Of a DNA stretch of 22,515 nucleotides, positions 7,172-14,718 are shown in pieces (the stretch's first letter is position 1; every line of letters begins with the position of its first letter). The translations under genes were made by a program, and so were the position numbers. Origin of the DNA: Actinomycetota bacterium (GTDB lineage: Bacteria > Actinomycetota > Thermoleophilia > Gaiellales > Gaiellaceae); the NCBI GenBank assembly GCA_013698195.1, contig JACCVK010000298.1:1-22515 (forward strand), read 5' to 3'. The notes beneath the pieces are model-generated. The model worked only from the letters and a program-made list of their open reading frames with translations. It was not told the origin of the DNA and searched no databases.

Positions 7172-8623
7172 TTGGCGCCGCCGCGAGACCTCCGCGAGTG
7201 GATCGTGCTCCTCGAGCGAGAGGGCGAGCTTCGGCGAATCTCCGCGGAGGTCGACCCGGATCTCGAGATCACCGAGATCGTCGATCGTGTCGTCAAGTCC
7301 GGCGGTCCGGCGCTCTTGTTCGAGAACCCCAAGGGCTCGCAGCATCCGCTGCTCATCAACCAGTTCGGCACGGAGCGACGGATGTGCCTCGCGTTCGGCG
7401 TCTCGAAGCTGGACGACATCGCGGCGAAGCTCGGCGACATCCTCGACATGCAGCCTCCGCAGGGTTTCGTCGAGAAGGTGAAGGGTCTCCTCAAGCTGAA
7501 GTCCGTGGCGGACTCGCTTCCGAAGACGGTCTCCAAAGGCCCGTGTCAGGAGCTGTTCTACGAGGGAGCCGACGTCGACCTGGGTCGGTTGCCGATCCAG
7601 CGCTGCTGGCCGGGTGACCCGGCTCCGTTCATCACGCTGCCCGCGGTGATCACGAAGGATCCCCAGACCGGCACTCGCAACGTCGGCATGTACCGGATGC
7701 AGGTCATCGACCGGCGCTCCACGTACATGCACTGGCAACTCCACAAGGACGGTCGCGCGGACCTGCTCGCATCCGAGGACGGACGCATCCCGGTCGCCGT
7801 CGCTCTCGGCCTCGATCCGGTGACCGCCTACGCGGCCTCGGCGCCGCTCCCGAAGCACATCGACGAGCTCATGCTCGCGGGCTTCATCCGCGGTGAGCCC
7901 GTCGAGCTCGTGCGTTGTAAGACGGTCGACTTGGAAGTTCCCGCCAACGCGGAGATCGTCCTCGAGGGAACGGTGTCACGCGACGACGTCGGCGTCGAAG
8001 GACCGTTCGGCGACCACACGGGCTACTACTCGCACGCCGAGGAGTTCCCGATCTTCCGGCTCTCGGCGCTGACCATGCGCAAGGACGCGATCTATCCGTC
8101 GATTGTCGTCGGCAAGCCGCCGGCCGAGGACGCGTGGTTGGGCAAGGCGACGGAGCGAATTTTCCTGCCGGCTGTCCGGATGACCCTGCCCGAGGTCGTC
8201 GACTACGACCTTCCCGTCGCCGGAGCGTTCCACAACTGCGTGATCGTCTCGATTCGCAAGGCTTACCCGGGCCACGCGCAGAAGGTCATGCATGCGCTGT
8301 GGGGCCTCGGGATGCTCTCGCTCTCGAAGTCCATTGTCGTCGTCGACCGGCACGTGAACGTGCACGACTACGCGGACGTCTTCTTCCGCGTGACGGCAAA
8401 CGTGGATCCGAAACGGGATGTCCTTATTACGGAAGGACCGCTCGACCATCTCGACCATGCGCCCGGACGACAGTTCTACGGCGGGAAGCTGGGCATCGAC
8501 GCGACGCACAAGCTTCCGGAGGAGGATGCCCGCGTCTGGCCCGAGGAGATCGAGATGAGCGACGAGGTGAGCGAGCTCGTCACCCGCAGGTGGGAGGAAT
8601 ACGGCGTCGGCGCGTTGTCGTGA
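7172..8623 (+). CDS. ubiD: UbiD-family prenylated-FMN decarboxylase, probably of menaquinone synthesis
   Basis: 483 residues, full length for UbiD. RDLREWIVLLEREGELRRI is the standard N-terminus. The catalytic Arg-Glu-Asp set is present: Arg175 in NVGMYRMQV, Glu276 and Asp281 in EGPFGDHTGYYS. Asn170, His191 and Glu232 fit the Mn/K-prFMN ligands of the family. UbiD enzymes need prenylated FMN, which the ubiX product at 11372 would make. Among Mqn genes it probably removes the carboxylate of the prenylated 6-naphthoate (the step called MqnL by some authors) rather than acting in ubiquinone synthesis, since no ubiquinone genes are seen. The TTG at 7172 is chosen because it gives the family N-terminus directly and lies 8 bases after the previous stop. 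Confidence 0.93.
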   Translation: MAPPRDLREWIVLLEREGELRRISAEVDPDLEITEIVDRVVKSGGPALLFENPKGSQHPLLINQFGTERRMCLAFGVSKLDDIAAKLGDILDMQPPQGFVEKVKGLLKLKSVADSLPKTVSKGPCQELFYEGADVDLGRLPIQRCWPGDPAPFITLPAVITKDPQTGTRNVGMYRMQVIDRRSTYMHWQLHKDGRADLLASEDGRIPVAVALGLDPVTAYAASAPLPKHIDELMLAGFIRGEPVELVRCKTVDLEVPANAEIVLEGTVSRDDVGVEGPFGDHTGYYSHAEEFPIFRLSALTMRKDAIYPSIVVGKPPAEDAWLGKATERIFLPAVRMTLPEVVDYDLPVAGAFHNCVIVSIRKAYPGHAQKVMHALWGLGMLSLSKSIVVVDRHVNVHDYADVFFRVTANVDPKRDVLITEGPLDHLDHAPGRQFYGGKLGIDATHKLPEEDARVWPEEIEMSDEVSELVTRRWEEYGVGALS

Positions 8624-8642
8624 CGGCCGTCGCCCAGGCCGT
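8623..8642 (+). terminator. weak hairpin just after ubiD
   Basis: ACGGCC (8623-8628) pairs with GGCCGT (8637-8642) across an eight-base loop, right at the ubiD stop. There is no T-run, so intrinsic termination is doubtful; a GACGGCCGTC palindrome (8622-8631) overlaps it. Confidence 0.22.
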
Positions 8643-8661
8643 GCAGAATCAACCCGTCGCG

Positions 8662-8706
8662 ACACGTGTTACGTCGTTGACAGGTGCGGGCGTCGAGCGA
8701 TTGAAT
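8662..8706 (+). promoter_or_regulatory. promoter of the bc-complex operon with upstream palindrome
   Basis: TTGACA at 8677-8682 is a perfect -35 box. Eighteen bases later TTGAAT (8701-8706) matches the -10 consensus at four of six positions. Transcription from here would give a leader of roughly 40 nt before the Rieske TTG, unlike the leaderless pattern elsewhere in the window. Directly upstream, ACACGTGT (8662-8669) is a perfect 8-bp palindrome and a possible operator half or core. The intergenic stretch 8624-8750 holds nothing else I can support. Confidence 0.5.
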
Positions 8707-8750
8707 CCAGCGGAGGTGTTTGAGATCAAGCTGACGATGCAGGGCACGAG

Positions 8751-9677
8751 TTGAGCAATCCCCGGCACGACACCCCGCACTCCTCGGGTCCCAGCCTCTG
8801 GCCGATCGGGTTCGCGATCGGGGTTGCGTGCCTGCTCCTCGGCCTCGTCCTGAGCTGGATGATCGCCGTCCTCGGCGCGGTGCTCGCTATCGCGTTCGGG
8901 CTGCTGTGGGCGCGCGACGTCACTCGCGACGTTCGCGGCGACGTTCCCGAGATCGCGCCCGAGACGCGCGTCGTCGCGGACGAGCTCGCGCCGGGTGCCG
9001 TCCCTCAGCACAAGCCGCTTCCCGCGTATCCGCGCTCGAAGTTCCTCGAGGCGTCGCTGATCGGGCTCACCGGGGCGATGGGCGCCGTCCTGACGCTTCC
9101 GGTACTCGGCTTCATGGTTCTGCCGTCCTTCACCAACATCGACGAGGACGAGGTCGATCTCGGTCCGCTCGACAACTTCCCCGAGGGCGAGTACGTCATC
9201 GCGACGTATCTCAAGGATCCGGCCCAGGGTGAGGTGACTCGCCGAACGGCGTTTGTCCGCAACAACGGCCAGAGCGAGGCCGGCGACCCCAGCTTCACGA
9301 TCTTGTACAGCCGCTGCGTCCACCTCGGCTGCCCCGTGCAACCAAACGGGCCCATCGACGAGGAGCGACGGATCGAGCTCAAGAACGCGGCGCTGCTCCC
9401 GGTGCTCGCGCAGTCGTTCGGCTGCCCGTGCCACGGCGGTCTCTACGACGCCGAGGGCAACCGCACCGCGGGGCCACCCGTCCGCTCTCTCGATCGCTAC
9501 ACGTTCTCGATCAGGAACGGGCGTCTCATTCTCGGCGAGCTGTTCGCGGTCGGCTCGGTCTCAGGCACCGGAGCGAACGCACGGATCTCGCGCTACCCGT
9601 GGTCGACCCCGGGCGTGCACGTCGACGGCGTCGAGGCCTGGCTCTATCCGATCGTTCCGAGCCAAGTGACCGGCTAG
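8751..9677 (+). CDS. qcrA: Rieske iron-sulfur subunit of the menaquinol:cytochrome c reductase
   Basis: 308 residues. The C-terminal Rieske domain has CVHLGC (189-194) and CPCHGG (225-230): Cys189, His191, Cys225 and His228 bind the 2Fe-2S cluster, and Cys194-Cys227 would form the usual disulfide. In front of it are two membrane spans (about 17-54), a charged linker and a third span (about 103-124); classical Rieske proteins have only one. The N-terminal pair resembles small subunit IV-like domains of actinobacterial oxidases. The protein takes electrons from menaquinol at the Qo site and passes them to cytochrome c. The frame is closed by TGA at 8721, and the first usable start is TTG at 8751 with AGGG 6 bases before it. 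First gene of a three-gene operon; gap to cytochrome b is 3 bases. Confidence 0.94.
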   Translation: MSNPRHDTPHSSGPSLWPIGFAIGVACLLLGLVLSWMIAVLGAVLAIAFGLLWARDVTRDVRGDVPEIAPETRVVADELAPGAVPQHKPLPAYPRSKFLEASLIGLTGAMGAVLTLPVLGFMVLPSFTNIDEDEVDLGPLDNFPEGEYVIATYLKDPAQGEVTRRTAFVRNNGQSEAGDPSFTILYSRCVHLGCPVQPNGPIDEERRIELKNAALLPVLAQSFGCPCHGGLYDAEGNRTAGPPVRSLDRYTFSIRNGRLILGELFAVGSVSGTGANARISRYPWSTPGVHVDGVEAWLYPIVPSQVTG

Positions 9678-9680
9678 CGC

Positions 9681-10469
9681 ATGGCAAAGCGCAAGACACG
9701 CCGCCAGCAGATCGTCGACCTGGCCGTGCTCGCGCCGCTCGACTGGATCGACGAGCGCACCGGCGCGGTGCGCGGCACGAAGTGGTTCCTCTTCCGGAAC
9801 GTCCCTCGGGACGTCAGCTGGGCTCAGACACTCGGCTTCGCGACGCTCATAGCGTTCCTGACGCAGACCCTGACCGGCGCGATTCTCGCGATGTACTACA
9901 AGCCGGATCCGAACTCCGCCTACGAGTCGATCGAGCACATCACGAACGACCTCACGCTCGGCTGGCTCGTGCGCGGCATGCACCGCTGGGGTGCGAGCGT
10001 CTTCGTGATCCTCCTCTTCCTGCACATGGGACGCGTGTTCCTCTTCGGCGCCTACAAGTACCCGCGCGAGCTGCAGTGGATCACCGGCGTGCTCCTGCTC
10101 GCCACCGGGATGCTGATGGGCTTCACGGGCTATCTCCTCCCGTGGGACCAGACGGCGTACTGGGCCACGGTCGTCGGGATCAACCTGAACGGAACGGCGC
10201 CCTTCGCCGGTCCGTGGCTTGCGCAGTTCCTCTCCAGCGGGCCGGAGATCGGTGGGGACACGCTCGCGAAGTGGTACGCGCTGCACATGCTGCTGTTACC
10301 GGGAGCGATCTTCGCGCTCATCGGCGTGCACCTGTATCTCGTCACGCGGCTCGGCGTCGTCTCGCCGCCCTGGTCGAAGGAGCAGGCCGGGCGCGAGCGT
10401 CCCGTCGCCGAACCGACCGGCGCTCGCGCGGGACTCGTCCGTCGCGGCACCGAGGGAGGTGCGAAGTAG
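9681..10469 (+). CDS. qcrB: cytochrome b (b6-type) subunit of the bc complex
   Basis: 262 residues with four membrane helices, the length of a split b6-type cytochrome b. The four haem ligands are His101 and His115 in MHRWGASVFVILLFLHMG and His202 and His217 in LHMLLLPGAIFALIGVHLY. The second pair is separated by 14 residues, the spacing of cytochrome b6 and firmicute QcrB rather than mitochondrial cytochrome b (13). TGYLLPWDQ (149-157) is the conserved Qo-side motif. A soluble tail (about 228-262) rich in Arg, Ala and Gly follows the last helix. It carries the two b haems across the membrane. ATG at 9681 comes 3 bases after the Rieske stop; its own stop overlaps the next start. Confidence 0.96.
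   Translation: MAKRKTRRQQIVDLAVLAPLDWIDERTGAVRGTKWFLFRNVPRDVSWAQTLGFATLIAFLTQTLTGAILAMYYKPDPNSAYESIEHITNDLTLGWLVRGMHRWGASVFVILLFLHMGRVFLFGAYKYPRELQWITGVLLLATGMLMGFTGYLLPWDQTAYWATVVGINLNGTAPFAGPWLAQFLSSGPEIGGDTLAKWYALHMLLLPGAIFALIGVHLYLVTRLGVVSPPWSKEQAGRERPVAEPTGARAGLVRRGTEGGAK
10454..10460 (+). promoter_or_regulatory. strong ribosome binding site of the subunit IV-cytochrome c gene
   Basis: GGGAGGT, eight bases before the GTG at 10469. It decides the start: the open frame extends far upstream through cytochrome b, but only this GTG has both a Shine-Dalgarno and a family-like N-terminus. Confidence 0.75.
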
Positions 10470-11284
10470 TGGCCCGCGACCGCGGCGAGCAGAACCGCGA
10501 GTGGTACGCGACCTACAAGGACGACGTCAAGAAGGAAGGGAAGGGTTTCTTCCCGTACGCGATGCTCCACGACACGATCATGGGGTTCGTCGTCGTGCTC
10601 GTGATCATCGGGCTCGCGATCATCTGGTACTGGGACGCGGACGGAGTCGAGCCCGGAGTCCTCGGGCCGCTGTACACGGAGCCCGCCGACCCGGGGACGA
10701 CCGACTTCGTGCCGCGGCCGGACTGGTACTTCTACTTCCTCTTCTACCTCCTGCGGATCTTCGAATGGCCGGAGACGGTCGTCATTGCGACGGTCGGCAT
10801 CCCGACGGTCCTGCTCATCCTCCTGCTCGGGCTTCCGTTCTACGACCGGAGTCGCGAGCGCCGGCCCTCTCGACGGCCGGTTGCGATGATCGCCGCTGTC
10901 CTGACCGTGATCTCGATGGGCGTGCTCACGTACAAGGGCGCAACGGCAACCGAGGCGCTGGGGTCCGAGCTCATCGTGCTCGTTCCGGAGTGGGCCGAGG
11001 AGAAGGGCTTTGCCGACAACGACAACGCGGTCGAGGGGGCGAGGCTGTTCGCCGTCTCCGGCTGCCTCAACTGTCACATCTATCTCGGCTCGGGGGTGGG
11101 TGCGCTCGGCGCGCCCGACCTGTCGGACGTGGGCGACCGCTACGACCAGGAGACGCTCGTCCGCTACCTGACGAACCCGGCCGAGTTCGGCAACACCGTC
11201 ATGGGCTCGTACGCGTACCTGGGTCAGGAGAACCTGAACAAGCTCGCGACGTTCCTGGACGCCTCGACGAGCGACGACGGGTAA
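10469..11284 (+). CDS. qcrC: subunit IV-cytochrome c fusion of the bc complex
   Basis: 271 residues from GTG at 10469, which overlaps the cytochrome b stop by one base. Residues about 30-125 are cytochrome b6f subunit IV-like: a first helix after FPYAMLHDTIMG, then PDWYFYFLFYLLRIFEWPE with the Qo-site motif as PDWY (84-87) instead of PEWY, and a second helix. A third helix (about 138-154) leads to an extracytoplasmic mono-haem cytochrome c domain with CLNCH (199-203), an AP-DLSDVG segment and Met245 in NTVMGSY as likely axial ligand. This is the firmicute QcrC layout. PDWY is known mainly from low-potential menaquinol complexes of Gram-positive bacteria, which fits the menaquinone genes beside it. 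Confidence 0.94.
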   Translation: MARDRGEQNREWYATYKDDVKKEGKGFFPYAMLHDTIMGFVVVLVIIGLAIIWYWDADGVEPGVLGPLYTEPADPGTTDFVPRPDWYFYFLFYLLRIFEWPETVVIATVGIPTVLLILLLGLPFYDRSRERRPSRRPVAMIAAVLTVISMGVLTYKGATATEALGSELIVLVPEWAEEKGFADNDNAVEGARLFAVSGCLNCHIYLGSGVGALGAPDLSDVGDRYDQETLVRYLTNPAEFGNTVMGSYAYLGQENLNKLATFLDASTSDDG

Positions 11285-11319
11285 CGAAACCGCGGAAACC
11301 GGGAGACGGCTGGTGCAGC

Positions 11320-11336
11320 GCGCACCCGAAGTGCGC
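11320..11336 (+). terminator. hairpin after the bc-complex operon
   Basis: GCGCAC (11320-11325) pairs perfectly with GTGCGC (11331-11336) over the loop CCGAA. An overlapping alternative is GGTGC/GCACC at 11312-11326. Only CATT follows, not a T-run, so termination is possible but unproven. It lies 36 bases after the operon's stop and before the ubiX promoter. Confidence 0.3.
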
Positions 11337-11357
11337 CATTGAAGACCTGACCCCACG

Positions 11358-11363
11358 TAGCCT
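11358..11363 (+). promoter_or_regulatory. candidate -10 box TAGCCT for ubiX
   Basis: TAGCCT lies eight bases before the ATG at 11372. There is no purine-rich ribosome binding site in that gap, which fits a leaderless transcript. No good -35 at normal spacing. Confidence 0.4.
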
Positions 11364-11371
11364 TCCTGCGT

Positions 11372-11959
11372 ATGCGCGTTTTTCTCGGCGTGACCGGAGC
11401 TTCCGGCGCTCCCTACGCCGAGCGTCTGCTTCGCGCACTCGCCGCGGCCGATTGCGAGATCGGGCTCACAGCCTCTCGGTCGGGGATCGAGGTGCTCGCA
11501 ACCGAGCTCTACGGCGATCCGTCGCTTCCGCGCGAGGAGGTCCTCGAGCGCTTCGTCGGTGTCAGCGCCGATCACGTCACGATCTACGGTGAGGGCGACT
11601 TCAAGAGTCCGTATGCAAGCGGCTCGGCGCTCGTGGACGCATACGTCATCTGTCCGTGCTCGATGTCCACGGTCGGCACGCTCGCCTCGGGTGCGATGCA
11701 GAACCTCATCCATCGCGCCGCCTCGGTCGCGCTGAAGGAGCGGCGGAAGCTCGTGCTCGTGCCGCGGGAGACCCCACTCTCGTCGATCCACCTGCGCGGT
11801 CTCGCGACGCTGAACGACGCGGGCGCGATCGTCCTCTTCGCGGCGCCGGGCTTCTATCACGGCCCGACCTCGATCGAGGATCTCGTCGACTTCGTGGTCG
11901 CGCGCTGTCTCGATCAGATCGGGATCGACAACACGCTCGCGAAGCGGTGGAGCGAGTGA
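11372..11959 (+). CDS. ubiX: UbiX-type flavin prenyltransferase
   Basis: 195 residues, normal length. The N-terminus MRVFLGVTGASGAPYAERLL holds the FMN-binding GxTGASG loop. CPCSMSTVGTLASGAMQNLIHRAA (from about 94) and KLVLVPRETPLSSIHL are the other family signatures; the Glu and Arg of VPRE belong to the active site. UbiX joins dimethylallyl phosphate to FMN to make prenylated FMN for UbiD, so this gene should serve the decarboxylase at 7172; the bc operon sits between them. In the futalosine pathway this partner has been called MqnM. Its stop overlaps the GTG of the methyltransferase gene, so it heads a translationally coupled run that continues to mqnC. Confidence 0.95.
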   Translation: MRVFLGVTGASGAPYAERLLRALAAADCEIGLTASRSGIEVLATELYGDPSLPREEVLERFVGVSADHVTIYGEGDFKSPYASGSALVDAYVICPCSMSTVGTLASGAMQNLIHRAASVALKERRKLVLVPRETPLSSIHLRGLATLNDAGAIVLFAAPGFYHGPTSIEDLVDFVVARCLDQIGIDNTLAKRWSE

Positions 11960-12714
11960 GCGCGGAGCGCCCCTCTGGCGCAGGCTCGTTCGAAGCCGGC
12001 CGGCTCGACCCGGACGAGGTTCGCGGCATGTTCGATCGCATCGCGCCGGTCTACGACGCGATGAACCGCGTGATGACGGCAGGGCTCGACCGGCGCTGGC
12101 GGAAGCTCGCGGCGCGGGAGGTCGTCTGGCCGGGCGATCGGGTGCTCGACGCTTGCTGCGGAACGGGTGACCTTGCGCTCGAGGCCGAGCGGCGCGGGGG
12201 CCGCGTCGTCGGGCTCGACTTCTCCGAGCGGATGCTGGAGCGAGCGAGACGGAAGTCGGGGACGGTCGAGTGGGTGCAGGGCGATGCTCTGGCGCTGCCC
12301 TTCCCAGACGGCGACTTCGACGCTGCGACGGTCGGCTTCGGCGTCCGCAATCTCGAGGATCTCGGCGTCGGCCTCCGCGAGCTTGCGCGAGTTCTCCGAC
12401 CGGGTGGCCGGCTCGCGGTGCTCGAGATCACTCGACCCCGTGGCCTCCTGCGGCCGTTCTTCCGGCTCTGGTTCGACGTGCTCGTGCCGCTCGCGGGCAG
12501 GATCCTGCCCGGTGGGAAGGCGTACACGTACCTGCCTGCGAGCGTGCGGCGCTTCCCCGGGCCGGAAGATCTTTCGGCATTGCTCGAGAACGCCGGCTTC
12601 GACAACGTCCGGTTCCGCCTGCTCGGGGGCGGGAGCGTCGCCCTGCATACGGCCCTGCATATGGCGGAGCGCCCGTCTGGCCAAGAGCCACAAGGCGCGG
12701 GGCGCAACTCGTGA
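11956..12714 (+). CDS. menG: demethylmenaquinone C-methyltransferase (MenG/UbiE)
   Basis: 252 residues from GTG at 11956, overlapping the ubiX stop; GTG at 11947 would add three residues. The class I SAM fold is clear: FDRIAPVYDAMNRVMTAGLDRRWR is the UbiE signature near the N-terminus, VLDACCGTGDLAL (63-75) is the SAM-binding loop, GVRNLEDL and ELARVLRPGGRLAVLEITRP follow, then GGKAYTYLPASVRRFPG and a C-terminal strand. It adds the last methyl group to demethylmenaquinone. With the futalosine genes next door, menaquinone rather than ubiquinone is the substrate. Stop and next start overlap as TGATG. Confidence 0.95.
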   Translation: MSAERPSGAGSFEAGRLDPDEVRGMFDRIAPVYDAMNRVMTAGLDRRWRKLAAREVVWPGDRVLDACCGTGDLALEAERRGGRVVGLDFSERMLERARRKSGTVEWVQGDALALPFPDGDFDAATVGFGVRNLEDLGVGLRELARVLRPGGRLAVLEITRPRGLLRPFFRLWFDVLVPLAGRILPGGKAYTYLPASVRRFPGPEDLSALLENAGFDNVRFRLLGGGSVALHTALHMAERPSGQEPQGAGRNS

Positions 12715-13613
12715 TGAGCGCGCACAGCCCGCAGGCGGTGCTAGTCGACGCGAAGCCTTTCCTGGACGTGCTGGAAGAGCGGCTCGAGCTCGCGGTCGCG
12801 CGGTATCCGGGCGTCGTCGAGGCCGTAGGGAGAAACGCGGTTGCCGCCGGCGGCAAGCGCCTGCGTCCGCTGCTCGTCCACCTCACCTCCCACGACCGGG
12901 AGCAGGCCCTGCGCGGGGGAGTTGCGGTCGAGCTCGCCCACGTCGCGACGCTTGTCCACGATGACCTCATCGACGGCGCAAAGCTGCGGCGTGGCTGCTC
13001 CTCGGCCTGGCACGAGTATGGAGAGCTGGCGGCGCGCGCGGGCGGCGATTACCTCTTCTCCCGCGCGTTCGCCGAGCTTGCCGAGGCGGGCGACCTCGAT
13101 GGTGTCGAGATCCTCGTTCGGGCGTGCATGGCGATCGTGCGCGGCGAGGCGATGCAGCGACAGCAGACGAACGACCCCGACACGCCGCTCGAGGCCTATC
13201 TCGAGCGGATCGAGCTAAAGACCGGCCGGCTTTTCGAAGCCGCGTGTCTGCTCGGATCGCGCGAGGCGCGGCTCGGGGAGTTCGGCGCCGCACTCGGCAT
13301 CGCGTTCCAGATCGCCGACGACATCCTCGATTGCGTCGGAGAGACGATCGAGACCGGAAAGATTCCCGGCGCCGATCTTCGCGAAGGAATTCCGACGTTG
13401 CCGCTCGTTCTCGCTGCGCAGGAGGACGAGGTCGTTCGTCGCGCGCTCGCGGGCGGACCGAAAGAAGGAGCTCTTGTGCGCGTCGCCGCGACCGGCGCGC
13501 TCGACCGTTCCCGCGAGGTGGCGCTCGACTACGCTAGGAGAGCGAGGAGCTTCCTCCGGGACGAGCCCGAGCTAGAAGCTCTCACGCACATCGTCATCGA
13601 TCGGGAGCGGTAG
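12714..13613 (+). CDS. trans-polyprenyl diphosphate synthase (menaquinone side chain)
   Basis: 299 residues, somewhat shorter than the usual 320-350. First Asp-rich motif HDDLIDGAKLRRG and second motif QIADDILD are both intact, as are GGKRLRPLLV near the N-terminus (isopentenyl diphosphate binding) and the DLREGIPTLPLVLA loop. The enzyme extends an allylic diphosphate with isopentenyl diphosphate units; position in the menaquinone run suggests it makes the quinone tail. The residues before the first motif that set chain length are AHVATL, with only small side chains close by, which suits a long product, but the exact length cannot be read. ATG at 12714 overlaps the menG stop. Confidence 0.93.
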   Translation: MSAHSPQAVLVDAKPFLDVLEERLELAVARYPGVVEAVGRNAVAAGGKRLRPLLVHLTSHDREQALRGGVAVELAHVATLVHDDLIDGAKLRRGCSSAWHEYGELAARAGGDYLFSRAFAELAEAGDLDGVEILVRACMAIVRGEAMQRQQTNDPDTPLEAYLERIELKTGRLFEAACLLGSREARLGEFGAALGIAFQIADDILDCVGETIETGKIPGADLREGIPTLPLVLAAQEDEVVRRALAGGPKEGALVRVAATGALDRSREVALDYARRARSFLRDEPELEALTHIVIDRER

Positions 13614-13617
13614 CGGC

Positions 13618-14718
13618 TTGGCCGTCGTCGAGCAGAGAGCCCTGGACGTTGTTCGGGGCAAGGTCGAAAGCGGGGAGCGACTCGACTTCGAGGATGGCCT
13701 TGCGATTCTCGAAGCGGACGTGCTCGAGCTCGGGGAGCTCGCGGACAGCGCACGCCGAATCCGCGGTGGCACCGACGAGGTCTACTTCGTCCAGAACCTG
13801 TATGTGAACCAGACCAACGTCTGCCGTGTGAAGTGCAAGTTCTGCGCGTTCGCCGCGACGAGCAAGCAGCCACAGGCGTACACGATCACGGCGGACGAGC
13901 TCGTGGCCGACGTTCTCGCTCAGCGCGCTGCCACCGGGTTCACGGAGATCCACATGGTGAACGGCGAGAACCCGCACGTCGACTTCGGCTTCTACCGCGA
14001 CACGATCGCTGCGCTGCACGACGCTCTTCCGGATGTGCATCTCAAGTGCTACACGGCGTCCGAGATCCACCACATGACGACGCTTTCCGGGCTCACGCAC
14101 GAGGACGTGCTTCGCGAGCTCAAGGATGCCGGGCTCGGCTCGCTACCCGGCGGCGGAGCCGAGGTCTTCGCCGACCGCGTACGCCGGCTCGTGGCGCCGG
14201 GGAAGGAGAGTCCCGAGATCTGGTTCCACGTGCACGACACTGCGCACTCACTCGGAATCCCGACGCATTGCACCATGCTCTACGGTCACGTCGAGACGTA
14301 CGAGGAGCGAGTCGACCACATTCTCCGGCTCCGCGCTCAGCAAGACCGGACGGGTGGCTTCCTCGCGTTCATCCCGCTCGCGTTCCATCCCGAGAACACC
14401 GTCTTCGAGCGGCGCGGCTGGCGGCACACCACCGGAACGGACGACCTCAAGATGCTCGCGTTCTCCCGCCTCATGCTCGACAACGTCCCGAACATCAAGG
14501 CGTACTGGATCATGATGGGGATGCCCCTGGCGGCTGTCGCGCTTCACTTCGGCGCGAACGACGTGCAAGGGACGGTCGTGCGCGAGGAGATCTTTCATGC
14601 GGCCGGCGCACGCACCGAGACGGAGCAGAAGATCGACGAGCTCGTCCGCTTCGTGCGCGACGCCGGCCGGATCCCGGTGCAGCGCGACACGCTCTACAAC
14701 GAGCTGCACCGGTGGTAG
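13618..14718 (+). CDS. mqnE: aminofutalosine synthase MqnE (radical SAM)
   Basis: 366 residues. The radical SAM cluster motif is CRVKCKFC: Cys69, Cys73, Cys76. MqnE rather than MqnC is indicated by NLYVNQTNVCRVKCKFCAF, LPGGGAEVFADRVRR, LGIPTHCTMLYGHVET and especially GGFLAFIPLAFHPENT. The enzyme joins the MqnA product, 3-[(1-carboxyvinyl)oxy]benzoate, to the adenosyl part of SAM, giving aminodeoxyfutalosine. The start is TTG at 13618, four bases after the synthase stop, with GGGAG about 10 bases before it. Its end overlaps the next gene by 7 bases. MqnE and MqnC here share the same fold and the same C-terminal phrase IPVQRDTLY, as expected for paralogues. Confidence 0.95.
   Translation: MAVVEQRALDVVRGKVESGERLDFEDGLAILEADVLELGELADSARRIRGGTDEVYFVQNLYVNQTNVCRVKCKFCAFAATSKQPQAYTITADELVADVLAQRAATGFTEIHMVNGENPHVDFGFYRDTIAALHDALPDVHLKCYTASEIHHMTTLSGLTHEDVLRELKDAGLGSLPGGGAEVFADRVRRLVAPGKESPEIWFHVHDTAHSLGIPTHCTMLYGHVETYEERVDHILRLRAQQDRTGGFLAFIPLAFHPENTVFERRGWRHTTGTDDLKMLAFSRLMLDNVPNIKAYWIMMGMPLAAVALHFGANDVQGTVVREEIFHAAGARTETEQKIDELVRFVRDAGRIPVQRDTLYNELHRW

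Noticed and set aside
8620..8754. 44-codon frame from GTG at 8620 filling the gap after ubiD
   Set aside because: It contains the TTGACA/TTGAAT promoter and gives an unremarkable peptide; more likely a leader region than a gene.
9428..10468. Upstream extension of the subunit IV-cytochrome c frame
   Set aside because: The extension is a shadow of the Rieske and cytochrome b genes; the GTG at 10469 has a strong ribosome binding site and the family N-terminus.
10130..11860. 576-codon minus-strand open frame
   Set aside because: Antisense to cytochrome b, the cytochrome c fusion and ubiX, all firmly identified on the plus strand.
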